From: Tribonema minus
Taxonomy: Eukaryota; Sar; Xanthophyceae; Tribonematales; Tribonemataceae
DNA length: 64,000 nucleotides
NCBI GenBank assembly: GCA_017506865.1
Contig: JAFCMP010000079.1
Coordinates: forward strand, 992,001-1,056,000
Direction of reading: 5' to 3'
Made by a program: the position numbers and the translations under genes. Positions 12,528 to 23,600 of this stretch are shown in pieces. How positions within the stretch are numbered: position 1 is the first letter of the stretch; every line of letters starts with the position of its first letter. Below the pieces are notes generated by a model. It ran no database searches. It saw only the letters and a program-made list of their open reading frames with translations, and was not told where the DNA came from.

Positions 12528-13915
12528 GTTTTGCGAGTTTTGCTCAGCAAGCCTGCATTGCCGTCGTGCTGACTTGTGCTGATGCCTGCCGCTGTCATGA
12601 CCGCAATGGCACTTGTATACCGGCACTGTTGAGCAGCTGCATCATTATTCAGCTGACCGCATAGCAGCTTCAGAAGCGTCTGGCGTCGGCCGTGTGGTTG
12701 AATGGCAGGTGCAGGGTGTCATGCCATCTGTACACCGCCTTGAAAGCTTACCATCAGGTGATGCATGTCAGGTGGGTGCAGATCAATATTGAAGGGAATG
12801 TATGCGTGTTGAATGGGACGGCAAGGTGACAATATCCTGTCATCTGCCACAGTTGGAGCACTGCAAGGGTGCGCTTGTGATCTTTATCCTCGTGATTGCA
12901 ATGGCGTTCTTGGTCGATGCTGTCAGGTTGAAGACGCGCCAGGCTGCCGAGCCACAGGTGCTGAGCAGTGCTGCTCCGTCCTACCATAAACTGCTGGCCG
13001 TCAGCACCACAAGGCCAACCAGCGCCGCCGTGGCAGGGCTCAGTACTGTCGCAAACTCGCCAAGCTCATCAGGGGGCAGATCGCCACGCGTGCGCGTTTG
13101 CTCGCAAGCGATAAGCTGCCAAGCTGCTTGTAATACGAGGGGGCTGTAGGGTTAGGATAGGGGTAGGTTAAGCATGGGGCTAGAGGTTACGCGTGCCCTC
13201 ACCTGACCCCAACCCCAGCTTCAGGCAGAGCAATGCGAATCTAAGCTGTTCCAACACCGCATCTAGTGCCCAGGCTCTGGACAGAGCAATTTGGCTTGTT
13301 GTCAGGTCAGATTTCTGCTGAAAGTTGGGTGCTGAAAGTTGGGCGGTGTAGGGTTCACGCCAGCAGGAGCAGCAATACACTCAAGTGCAGTCACTTTGAC
13401 GCTAACAAAGCGAACCGTTGCCACTTGGCCCGCTTGTTGCGTGCGTCAATGGCTGTCATACTGCAAATCAAAGATCGAGTTTTGTCGGAGATGCTCACGA
13501 GATCTTGTTTCGCTTCCAACAGTAAGTCAGAAAGCAAAACACTACAAGCCTACATATGTACTTGCAGTTTTGCTCCGTGTGAAGAAAAGAATGTTCCACT
13601 GTAGGTCAGCACATACCTGTGTGCTCAAAAGCGTTTTCTCAAAAACTTCAAAAAAGATAAAAGCTCCAATTTGCCGCGTCTTAACTAGGGTTGCACAATA
13701 GCAGCGCATTTTGTATGTAGTTTATTGCTGACTTCAAATGTCCCTTTTGTGGTGCATGTTATTATTTACAACGAGTTTTGCTTGAGACGCATTCCTGGTA
13801 CCAAATACGCCGCATTTGTGTGGCCAAATATGTTTTCGTGCAACCCTACTCTTATTTGACTGTTGAGTTACATATATCTTGTTGTATTACAGGAGATGCG
13901 GAACTCTCTACAGCA
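12528..13915. other. Intergenic, no gene seen
   Basis: Moderate GC with no reading frame showing domain-like composition. A TTAGG-like patch lies at 13145-13190 and its reverse-type CCCCAACCCC at 13207-13217. The region separates the fibre gene from the orphan family. Confidence 0.5.
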
Positions 13916-13949
13916 AAAAAAACAACCACCTGTCATTGAGCTGGCCAAA

Positions 13950-14622
13950 TTAGAGGTGCAACGCGCACGTCAACCCCCAGGAGGATGCTGCCACCCTGTG
14001 GCTGTACAGCTGGCTATGAGACGTGGTGCAAGTCAACGCCCCGCTGGCGTTTGACTGGTACCACGCCTGCGTTGGTGATTCAGCGGCGCCGCGCGGATCT
14101 GTCGTGCTCGCGCACTACACCACCGTCAAACAGTTTGGCCTGCGCAACACGCTGGTGAAAGAGCTGAGTACCGCCACCACCGCGTTCGACATGCTAGCTG
14201 CGATCCTCAGCGTGTGCGGCATGCCCGCTGACGCCGTACAGCAGCTGCTCATGTACGTAGAGGTTGCAGAGCTGAACTTGCAGGGCACGCTCGAGTATGC
14301 CGACGCGCTCGACGCGGTGCACTACATCGCGTACGAGCCGCTGGGCAGCTCACGCGACACTGCGACCGCCCCCTCAAACGCCGGCCAAGCATGCGAGGAT
14401 GCTTGGTGCAGCGAGTGCTGCGACATCGACGGCGGCGGCGGCAGCGACGCAGGTGTTACGGCCGACCAGCAGGAGGTGGACATCGTAAACGCCATGGCCG
14501 CCGCAGCAGCAGCCTGTGCTGAAGTCGATGTTGATCCCCAGGCGCCTGTGCTTGATGCCGCGGGCCGGGTGCGAGAGGCGGCCCGCCGATGGGAGGCGCG
14601 CAGCCCAGTAGCTATAGGATGA
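13950..14622 (+). pseudogene. Orphan family copy A (decayed)
   Basis: The frame encodes a protein similar to the open copy C (17119-18081): shared DAATLWLYSWL, NAPLAFDWYHAC, VKQFGLRNTLVKEL, ILSVCGMPADAVQQLL and the C-terminal REAARRWEA, with an acidic Gly/Asp-rich linker before it. The N-terminal part is interrupted by a stop and lacks a start, so I call it decayed; from about 14026 onward the frame is open for 199 codons. No known domain was recognised. It faces copy B tail to tail. Confidence 0.6.
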
Positions 14623-14734
14623 CTTCGGCCTTGGCGTATCTGCTAGGTTTGTGTATACTTCGAGCAACCCCACTGTATGCTTTGCTCGAAGTCTTGCTGT
14701 ACAAACCTGGCAGACACGCCACTTAATGCCGTAT

Positions 14735-15506
14735 TCATTCTGTAGCTACTAGGCTTCGAGCCTCCCAGCGGCAAGCCGCTTCCCGCACCCTACCTTCGGC
14801 ACCAAGCACAGGCGCCTGGTGATCAACATTGAATTCAGCAAAGGCTGCTGCTGTGTCATCCATGGCCTCCACCACGTTCACCTCCTCCCCTTCTGCTGCA
14901 AAACCTGAGGCACTGCCGCCGCCGCCGTCAATGTCACCATACCCCCCGTTCCCTGCATCCTCGCATGCTTCGCCGCTGCTTGGGAGGTCAGGCGCGGTGT
15001 CGTCCAAGCTGTTCAACGGCTCGCATGCGATGTAAAGCACTGCGTCGAGCGCGTTGTCGTACTCCAGCGCGGCTCAAAAGTTCAGCGCCGCAACGTCTAC
15101 GTACAGTGGCAGCTTCTGTAGTACGGTGGCGGCGGGCATGCCATACATGCTGAGGATTGCTGCAAGCGTGTCGAACGCGGCGACAACGGTACCCAGCTTC
15201 ACCATCAGCGTGTTGCACAAGCCAAACTGCATGGCGGTGGCGTATACTATAGTGCGCGTGCAGGACGGGATGGCCACCGCTGAGCTGTTGATGCGCTTGG
15301 TGCCAGTCCATACGCCAACGGGTCAATGACCACGTTGTGCAGCAAGCTGTACAGCCACAGGGTGGCAGCATTCTCCCGCGGGCAGATGGGCGCGTTGGCC
15401 CTGAATGTGAAGTTGTTGCTGACTTCATCGTTGCTCAGCCAGCCTGATGGCAGGTGGGTTGATCCGGTGCTGTAGGTGTGGCCGCCAATGTGGTTCCATG
15501 TCCTTC
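14735..15506 (-). pseudogene. Orphan family copy B (decayed)
   Basis: Minus-strand relative of copies A and C: it begins after a plausible acceptor (AAACAG at 15507-15512), with NFTFRANAPICPREN and ATLWLYSLLHNVV, then MQFGLCNTLMVKL, ILSMYGMPA, and ends REAACRWEARS. The frame changes in the middle and is interrupted, so the protein cannot be read through. It is closest to copy A, which suggests a local inverted duplication. No function was recognised. Confidence 0.6.
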
Positions 15507-15656
15507 CTGTTTACAGCAAAGACATGCCTCACGTGAGTTTATGAGTCAAGCTTTTCACGACCTGAAGTCTGTGTCGAGATGTACATTGCAATTATGGATA
15601 TGCAGAAACACAAAAGCATGCGCGCGTCATCCCGCTTCTTGAATCAGTTGACTTAC

Positions 15657-16018
15657 GGATTCAAAGCGCTGGATCCGCTGGCTGCATCCGCTGCTGGTCT
15701 GAAGGACTGAAACAGCGTGTCCGTGTGCCACATGCCACACATACGGCAGGCTGGCGCTGCGCGAGCAGTGGCGGAGTAATAAGAGCCCTCGTGGTCGCCA
15801 TCACATCGCGGTTTGCTGCCATTGAGCTTCCACGCAGTCGCTCCACGAAAAAACGGAATGTGGAAATGGAAATGATCTCTGTCCCGAGTCGCGGAGACAT
15901 CTGCTCGGGGCCACGGAGCTCGCGCACAAGCTTCAGACCGCCATTCTTGAAGGTCCCTCAGCGCTCTAAGGGCCTTTTGAGCGACCTTACCGCTCCAGGA
16001 TGAAGCAAGGCAACTCAC
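15657..16018 (-). other. Possible 5' exon of orphan copy B
   Basis: A minus-strand open stretch ends at a strong donor (GTAAGT at 15651-15656), 145 bp before the acceptor of copy B. Two overlapping frames are open; the one reading HFHFHIPFFRG and CRMCGMWHTDTLF looks more protein-like. No homology was recognised and the link to copy B is inferred from spacing only. Confidence 0.3.
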
Positions 16019-17118
16019 AGTGACGCACGAAGGTGAAGTTGAAGTGTGTGACGCACGAGGTTGAAGTTGAAGCTGGATGCATGCATGCGGGTTGTTGACC
16101 TCGTTTTATTTCGAGATGTTGCAGTGATGGCGGCGCACACTCGATCTGTCGGGTCACCCTACGGTCACGGTCAACAATTCATCATCTTTTGAAGTTCAGA
16201 CAAACGAGTTGTGATGATGATGATGCCGATGCCGAGGCACTACATAGCTCACACGCACTCGAAGCTCCCATGCTCACGTCTGACCAAAGTCAGCTACTGC
16301 TGCTTCTGGCGTACACTTAGTGGTGATTGCTGCCTTGCCTCCAAAGCTCGAACTCGCCTCACAAGCATGTTTACTGGCAGCGCAAACGCTAATGCCTATC
16401 TTGCATGCCTCCAAATAATAGTGTGATTACTTGTACACTAAACGATACTTGAAGCATCACACTTCGACGTATGAATTGTATAGGAAACCAATCAGCTCGC
16501 GAATCTTGCTCAGAGCTTACGCACAGCCTCTTGCGCTGAATGGGTGGGCTGGAAATCGAAATCAAGTTTCTATTTCACTTGTTCGCCCTGTCCTTCCCCC
16601 GCCAGCCCCTGGTAGCTATGCCCAGGCAGTGGTTGTGCTGCGCGCGCGGACTGCATATTGCTGGCATTGTTAAACGCTGGTCTAGAGTGACAACACATCG
16701 TATATCTCAGCTGCGCCCCCTGTGAAGCAATTTGCCCTGTCGAGGTGCATCATGCTGTGGTTGCAATGCAAGAACTGTGCAACGACTGTGCGCAGTCGCG
16801 TACGACAATCAGGCAGCAGAACTCGCAGCAGTCAAGAGTACACCGTGACACACGGACAGTGATCAGCATAACATACAGTGCCATTGACCATGACAACGCT
16901 CAACATAATGTGCAGCGGCACGAAATCGGAACACACGGCCAGAACGGCAGCCCGGCGTCGCTGCAGATGCGCAGTACGTACAGGTGCATCTACGCAACAA
17001 ATTTGAAAGGCAGAACTCTGGAACACAGTAAGAAACCCTCACGACAAATCACATCGAATACTGCAACGCACAAGCCCTCACTGTACAGGCCTGGCAGTAA
17101 GTAGTGCCGAGACCAAAA
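16019..17118. other. Intergenic, no gene seen
   Basis: AT-richer than its surroundings. It contains a short tandem unit at 16021-16075 (two copies of GTGACGCACGA plus GTTGAAGTTGAAG). Nothing coding is supported. Confidence 0.5.
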
Positions 17119-18081
17119 TCACTCTTCGACTACAGGGTTGCATGCCTCCCAGCGGCGGGCCGCCTCCCTCACCCTGCCGTCGGCGCCGACTGCAGACGCT
17201 GATGCCGATATCTGCACAATGTCTACGTCCTCTTCTCCGTCCATCGAAGTACCGACGCTGCCGACACTGCGTTCATCGTCCCAGTCCTCACCCTCGAGGC
17301 CATACGCGCTCGCGTCGTCGCAGCCGGCGTCGGCGCTGCCCGCGGAGAGCACGGACTCTGCGTCGTCGCCACACCCATCCGACGGCTCGTACAGGTAGAC
17401 AACGATGCGGTGCTCCGCGTCGATGGCGTCGACGTCGTGCAGCGACTGCTCGATGTCAAACGCGCATATCCGCATGAACGACAGCAGGTCGTTAGCGGCG
17501 GCGGGGGGCAGGCTGCACACGCACAGGATCTCCCCGAGCGTGTCGTCGGCGGCGGCGAGCGCGCTCAGCTCCTCCTCCAGCGTGTCGTGCATGCCGAACT
17601 GCGCGATCGTCGCGTAGTGCGTCCGCACACAGTGTGCGCGCCGCGCAGCCGAGCCGCTGCCGCACGCTATGGCGCGGAACCAGTCGTACGCGAGCGGGGC
17701 GTTGCAGCGGAGCACGCGATGCAGCCAGCGGTACAGCCACAGGGACTGGGCGTTGGCGCGCGAGCACGCAGGCATGCCGCCCCTGTAGGTGAAGCCGCGG
17801 GAGAAGTGCAGTGCCTCGCTGCGCTGGCCGGATGCCAGGAGTGCCTTCCTGATGTCATATACCGTGCCGCCGACGATGTTCCACACTTCCTGTGACAGCA
17901 AGTCGCAAATTGTATGTTTAGGGGGGATGTACTGCGGTCGACAACACGTTGAAGTCTGGTGCACAGGCGGGAGCGCGGTGCTGATACCTCTCATGAGCCT
18001 GACATTTCTGCAGTAATTGTAGGTGTCTTTGAGGCTTTGCAATGCAACTTCTGTGCTGATGAAGAGCGTTGTGCGGAACAT
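17119..18081 (-). CDS. Orphan family copy C, open reading frame (unknown function)
   Basis: 320 codons from an ATG at 18081. Similarity to copies A and B covers most of the frame: VWNIVGGTVYDI, CSRANAQSLWLYRWLH, NAPLAYDWFRA, IAQFGMHDTLEEEL, ILCVCSLPPAA, a long acidic linker (DGEEDVDIV) and the C-terminal REAARRWEA. The shared block suggests a compact helical domain of about 130 residues followed by a disordered acidic tail. The first 60 codons have no match in the other copies, and CTGTCACAG at about 17891-17899 is a good acceptor, so the true first exon may lie upstream. No signal peptide, membrane segment or named domain was recognised. Confidence 0.6.
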   Translation of the reverse strand: MFRTTLFISTEVALQSLKDTYNYCRNVRLMRGISTALPPVHQTSTCCRPQYIPPKHTICDLLSQEVWNIVGGTVYDIRKALLASGQRSEALHFSRGFTYRGGMPACSRANAQSLWLYRWLHRVLRCNAPLAYDWFRAIACGSGSAARRAHCVRTHYATIAQFGMHDTLEEELSALAAADDTLGEILCVCSLPPAAANDLLSFMRICAFDIEQSLHDVDAIDAEHRIVVYLYEPSDGCGDDAESVLSAGSADAGCDDASAYGLEGEDWDDERSVGSVGTSMDGEEDVDIVQISASASAVGADGRVREAARRWEACNPVVEE

Positions 18082-19302
18082 GTACTGCTGTGATGAGGGC
18101 TCACAGACTTACACATTAACCCCAACCCAAATCCTAGCCTACACACCAAATTGTGGTTTTGAAGTGTGAGCTGATCTGCAGTGCTCAAACAGCAACATGA
18201 AGTGGCACTGGAAGAAGCATGCAGCTGCAAATGCTGTGGCGCTAGCCCAAAAGCCCAGTTATGAAAGCAAAAAAAAAAGAGGTGCTTGACATATGGAACT
18301 TCTGGCATGCGCATGCTGCGCAGCACGTGCGCGGACTTGCCTCTTGATGTCACAGCAGGAGGACGATAACAGCAGTCATCAGCACACTTGTACTTCATAA
18401 AAGATATACTGTATACTGCTAGTTGCTGAGCCGTGATACCGTACATGCGTGTACTTGCATGAACTCACCTTGATGTGCGCCAGCTTGAGATCACGAGGCC
18501 GCCTCGAAAGCAGCATCGGTCTCTGGCAGGAAATCAACGAGCACGAAAAACAAGAGGAGCAGAATGATATCAGAAGGCACCCCTCGCGTCAGAGAGTGTT
18601 GCAGACTTTACATGCTAGCCGCACTACCACTGATGTGTACAGTTGCTTGCACTAGGGGCGGGGGGGCTTTGTACAACTGCATGCATACATACCCGATCTT
18701 AATTGGCATTCTTCTTATACCACCGCTCACCATTGACTGCCTTTATGCCAAACAGAAGCCTGACATGGTTTTGTCACAGGAACATATCTTTGCCTGTGAT
18801 GTACTTACTGCTGTGTGCAAGTCGAGAATTCGGTGCCACAGCTACAGTCAAAGCCGTCAATGATGCTGTCAGAAATGGCGATGGCAGTACTCTGTGCATA
18901 TGGCACACCATCCCTTGTGAGGGTACCTCTCTGCTGCTCCTCTGGAGTAGTGTTTACTTGACAAAGCATTGTGGATACCCAATGCAGGCAACACCTTATA
19001 GTCACACCGCGCTTCACATTGGAGACAGGGCCTGCGAAATGCCAATGCATACCAGCACTATGATCCATACACAAGCTACAGCGGCTCTATGGTGCCCCCA
19101 CCACTGCGCTCAAACACATGCATCAGCACTACAATCCATACATGAACTACACTGTTGTCTCTATGGTGCCCCAGCAACTGCTCGCAAACACGCTGAGAAA
19201 ACCACAGGCACTGCTCCGCTAGAGACACGGCCGCAACGAGACTGTACTGCAATGCTGCAATGGCCGCAACGAGACTGTGCTGCAATGAAACCTTTCACTT
19301 AC
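18082..19302. other. No secure gene
   Basis: Several open frames exist but none keeps a consistent composition. Short repeats occur: CTATGGTGCCCC at about 19086 and 19162, and a CGAGACTGTnCTGCAATG pair at about 19235 and 19270. The region may be intron or 3' flank of the large membrane gene. Confidence 0.4.
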
Positions 19303-19366
19303 CATGCGCAAGAAACACTTGATGATCTCGACGTCCGCAGACCAGGCCCAGGTGAGCCACGCCGCG
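19303..19366 (-). other. Candidate further exon of the large membrane gene
   Basis: A stretch reading AWLTWAWSADVEIIKCF ends at a strong donor (GTAAGT at 19297-19302). The obvious acceptor (TAG) gives a phase that does not match the preceding exon at 20649-20828, so another exon or acceptor is needed. Low confidence. Confidence 0.3.
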
Positions 19367-19549
19367 CTAGGGCAGGGAAGCGGCGGCGGCAGGTGGTGCG
19401 CCTTCCTCAGCTTGCGGCAGAGAGTCGCCTTCTGAGGCACCCGCACCCTGCCGTGCGCGAGGTGGCTGGCGGCCGCGTGCGTCTTCGGGCGCGCGCGCTT
19501 CGCGAGTCGGGCCTGTCGCAAACAGACATCAATGCAATGCGCGTCAGCA

Positions 19550-19865
19550 GCGCGGCACGCGTGGCTCGAGGCTCCGTCAAGCGCGAAACGTGTGCAGCAT
19601 GGATGCGTAGCGACAGTCCTCGACGCTCGACGCCCCCGGTGCGTCGCAAAGCCTGCTTGCGGCGGTTTGCAAGCGCCCAGCGGCGAGCACTGCACAGAGT
19701 GGCTTGGTGAGCTGTCTCGAGGCTTTGTCACGCGCGAAACGTGTGCAGCGTGGATGCGCGGTGACAGCGCTCGACGGGGTGCAACGCCTCCAGCGCGCCG
19801 CAAAGCCCCCTCGCGGCGGTGTGCATGCGCCCAGCGGCGCGCACCGAGCTGAGCAGTGCTGAGCG
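19550..19865. repeat. Two-copy tandem repeat, about 160 bp
   Basis: 19555-19700 and 19715-19860 share GCGCGAAACGTGTGCAGC, a Ser/Arg-type GC-rich middle and AAGCGCCCAGCGGCG-like ends. A third weaker copy may precede them. Confidence 0.85.
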
Positions 19866-20461
19866 CTGACACACTCTGGCGCATCTGGTACGCTTACAAA
19901 CACGTGCAAGAGATGCGCTCAAAAGCACAGCAGGATGCTGCAAACCGCCTTTAGATGAGTTCAAATACCTTGTTTTCGTAACTTGCAACCGTTTTCGTAA
20001 CTTGCATCGAGCCATACTGAAGCGAGTTGCAGGTACTGGTGGTTTGATGAATTCATGTGCGTCACTTTTGAGGTGTGCCGCATGAAGTTGAATGCCTCAC
20101 AGCTCATCAACGTCACTTCAGTCTGCAACGCATCATCTGCCGTCAGATTTGTAGCATAATCTTCAGAGAGTCCCTCGGGATGGCGGCCTGAGTACGCAGA
20201 TAAGGCAACATGTGAGCCCACATGCACCAGCACCGGTACGCTTCTATCGCGAAGCTGTAACTGCGCCTGAGTCCACGACTGCTGCTGCTGGCGGTGACCC
20301 CATGTAACGCAAAGCACTGCACAAAGCTGCGCATCAAGTGCTTCAAGCTCAGTTGTCTTGTCCGATGCCTGTGCACACAGGCACGCTGTCTAAAGTCATA
20401 CAAACTGAGCAGAGCCGCAGGTGCTCTGCATGGAGGCACTGGTTGCGGTGAGGTCACGGTT

Positions 20462-20636
20462 GGCTTACCCTTGACCCTATCTCTAAGGTTACTTGTGACC
20501 CTAACCTAAACCTAATCCTAACCCATACCCTTACCCTAGCCCTAACCATACCTTAACCCTAGCCCTAACCCTGACCCAAACCCAAACCTTAAGCCTAACC
20601 CCAACCCCTAACCCCTAACCCTAACCCTACACCTGC
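20462..20636. repeat. Interstitial CCCTAA-type tract
   Basis: Degenerate tandem CCCTAA/ACCCTA units over about 170 bp, with many single-base departures. It is internal and lies inside the large membrane gene, so it is not a chromosome end. Confidence 0.9.
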
Positions 20637-20648
20637 TTCATCGCTCAC

Positions 20649-23600
20649 CATCTTCTCAAGCAAAAACTGCATGTGCACGGCGGTCTGCCGTTTGACGAGC
20701 TTGGCGAGGTCGCGACGGCGCTGAGCGTTGCGGCGATGGTGCTGAGCCTTGCGGCGGCGGCACTTAGCGGCCTTGCGGCGCTTGACAGCCGCCACCTGCC
20801 ATCGACCGCAGCGGACGCAGAGCAGGCGCTGATTAGGACTCTGATTAGGACTCGCCACCAGCGCGCGCTGCGCTGTTTAACGCAGAGTGCATGCGTTGAA
20901 GTGCTTGCGAAGGCGCACGATGAGCTGAGCACTGTGCGCTGATGAGCGCATCACAGTTGATGTGAGCAGTGTGCCGTGCCCGGCGATATTGTACTTCAGA
21001 ATAGCGGCAGCGTTGCGATGCAGTCCTCCCAGCTGGTTGACTCGAGACCTTGCTGAGCGCTGCCAGCGAAGGGCTTAGGGTTACGGTCAATGGCTCTAAC
21101 AGTAGTCACGCTCCATTGTTTGCTGACTGGGACAGGTACATATAGGTATGTATTGTTAACAAACTTGCAGGGCACTGTCACCGATGGACACCGCAGCGCT
21201 CAGCGACAGTTGTGCGCTGCCACGTGACAAGCCCAGGTCGGTAGGTATGAACAAAAGCCGCTCTGCGGAGGGTGAGCATTGGGTGCATACACGAGCGCAC
21301 GAGCGCCACAGCACGGGACATCCCAGCAGCGCACACTTCTTTGTAAAGTGATTGAGAACATAAACGACGAGTTACACCAAAATGGCAGCAGGCAAGCCGT
21401 GTTCGTCATCCATGAGCTGCACCGGGCATACATGGCCAGGTAGAAAGGCGTGCCGTACCTGCAGCAGTGCATGATGCTTCAGACACCATGTGTATGCGCC
21501 CTTGCACTGCACCAGTTGCTGGCGCAGTGTTCGTCTCCCGCATAACTACCGTACCATGTGCTGTTTTGAGCATAGCGTATATTTCAACGCATGTTTTACA
21601 TACAACAAGCATGCTGACCATATGCGAGGAAGATGATTCATGTAGGAGTGATATATGGTCTTGGAACAGCCTGAGACAGAAAGAAGCACAACAAAAGATA
21701 TACAGGATGAATGTCACACAGAATATCATGCATAGATTACCTGATGTTGGTGACCCTAGCCAGCCTATGTAGACACCCCAGAGTGTGGGTGGGAGGATGC
21801 TCTCAGTCTTGCTTTCCAGCCAGCCAGACAAGTGAATCCGAGTGACTAGAAGCTCCTAGGGCTAGGGTTTGACAATCCCCTAGAATACCCCCAAGTTGTG
21901 ACATCATAAAGCACCCCCTGGTACTCAGAACTCCCTGGTGGTATGCACCCTTGCTAACCAAGGTGCATACCCAAAACTGTAACACATGTATGCACGCGCC
22001 GTGGCGTACACATCACCTGTACAAAAAGCTGGTGCTACTCGACTGCATGCTCGACCGCTGACACGCGCGCGTACTCCTGCCCTACACGGCATCACGGCGG
22101 CAACAACAACATCTCACGCAAACGCGCACGCTCACTCACCACCAAGAACGCGATGACCGCAGCGGCTGCGACGAGCCCCTGCACCCTCCACGGCACGACG
22201 ACGGCCCAGGCCTTCACAACCCAAGGCGACGCGACAGCAGAAGCCGCGCCAGCCCAAAGCCAGGCCACGCTGATCATCACCACGAACCATGCTGAAATCC
22301 CCTCCCCAGGGCCTGGTGGCAGTGCGTTGACCTCCGCAACTTCAAGGGGGGGCGCAGCAGGGGCGTCGTGCTGAGCATCGCCATCGCGCGGCGCGGCGGC
22401 GTCGGGGGGGGGCTGCGGCGCGGCGGCGGCAGCGGCGGCAGCAGCAGCGGCGGCGGCGCCCGGGGCATCATCGCCGCCGCCGCCGCCGTGCATCGTGGCG
22501 CCGAGGCCGTCGCTGTCGCGGCGCAGCGCAGCGCGCAGGTCGTCAGCGCTCAGCACTGCGGTGAGTCGGCGGGAGCGGCGGCGACCGCGGCGGCGCGCGT
22601 CATCGTCGTTGTCGTCGTTGTCGTCAGGCGCCTTGCCCTTGCCGGCTGGCACGCGGACGGGCGCAGCGGAGGCGGCGGCGGCGGTGGCGGCGGCGGGGAC
22701 GGGCTGTGGCAGCTTGACGCAGATGCGCACGAGTGCTGTGACGGTCAGCGTGAGCGCTGCTGCCACGGCGACGATTGCTTGGAGGGCGGGGCAGAGGAGG
22801 TGCCAGATCAGGATGGCCGTCGCAAAAGCCTGCGTGGCAATGGCAGGGTTGCGGGAGGGAGTGAGCGCGTGCCCTTGCGATGCGTTGAAGTGTTGCTCGT
22901 CTGCTGCGATTGGTGATATACAAGCACCGGCAAGAGTGGCGCTTTGTCTATGGTTTTGCATAAGCACACTACTTCTCATAGTTGCGATCAAGTGATTTTA
23001 CTTTGTCAACTCGAAAATCTTCGTATTACGACTATGGAGCTCTCTGTTGGCTGACGTACTGTTGTGCCCACGAGTTTTGTTGTGCCCACGAGTTTTGCTC
23101 TAGCTTCTCCGCTCTGCATACTTCAACATGGCCAATGCAAGTCCCCTGTTTCGTGCATGTGTGCGGCTGCAAAACCTGTTGATCGCTACATGAACATGTC
23201 TCAGCAATCAAGCTTTATGTGACACAAGCAAAGCACTGAGCATGCCAGCCCTAGTCACGTCGGCAGCACGACCAGTTGAACGCCTGCGGCAGCTACAAGT
23301 GAAAGAGAATTCCAGGTCTCATCATAGATTTCAACCAACACGGCAGACCTCTCTTTGCCCCTGGTATAGTATGCCTCGTGCACCCTTGCCCCCCCGGGGC
23401 GAATGAAGCTTGCTGAGCATCACCACACTCACATTGCTCGCTGCCATCCCCGGGGCCCACTGCGGCACGAACTCAACGGCGTTGCGCACGCGCACGTAGG
23501 CGGCCAGGTACCAGGCGCCAGCTGACGCGATGAGGAGCGCTGCCCATGCCAGCAGCAGGACTTGGCTGACCCACTGCAAGCGTCAAAGCGTGAGCAATGT

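Larger units (their letters stand above)
13950..15506. repeat. Imperfect palindrome formed by orphan copies A and B
   Basis: The two arms converge on a spacer of about 110 bp. The spacer continues the symmetry: TTCGAGCAA near 14660 pairs with TTGCTCGAA near 14684, and GGTTTGT pairs with ACAAACC. A transcript through both arms could fold into a long hairpin. Confidence 0.7.

Noticed and set aside
13950-18081. Mobile element as source of the orphan family
   Set aside because: No terminal repeats, target duplications or transposase-like motifs seen; only three copies in the window.
18703-19710. Plus-strand open frame of 335 codons
   Set aside because: Composition changes along its length and it crosses the tandem repeats at 19.55 kb; no motif or homologue recognised.
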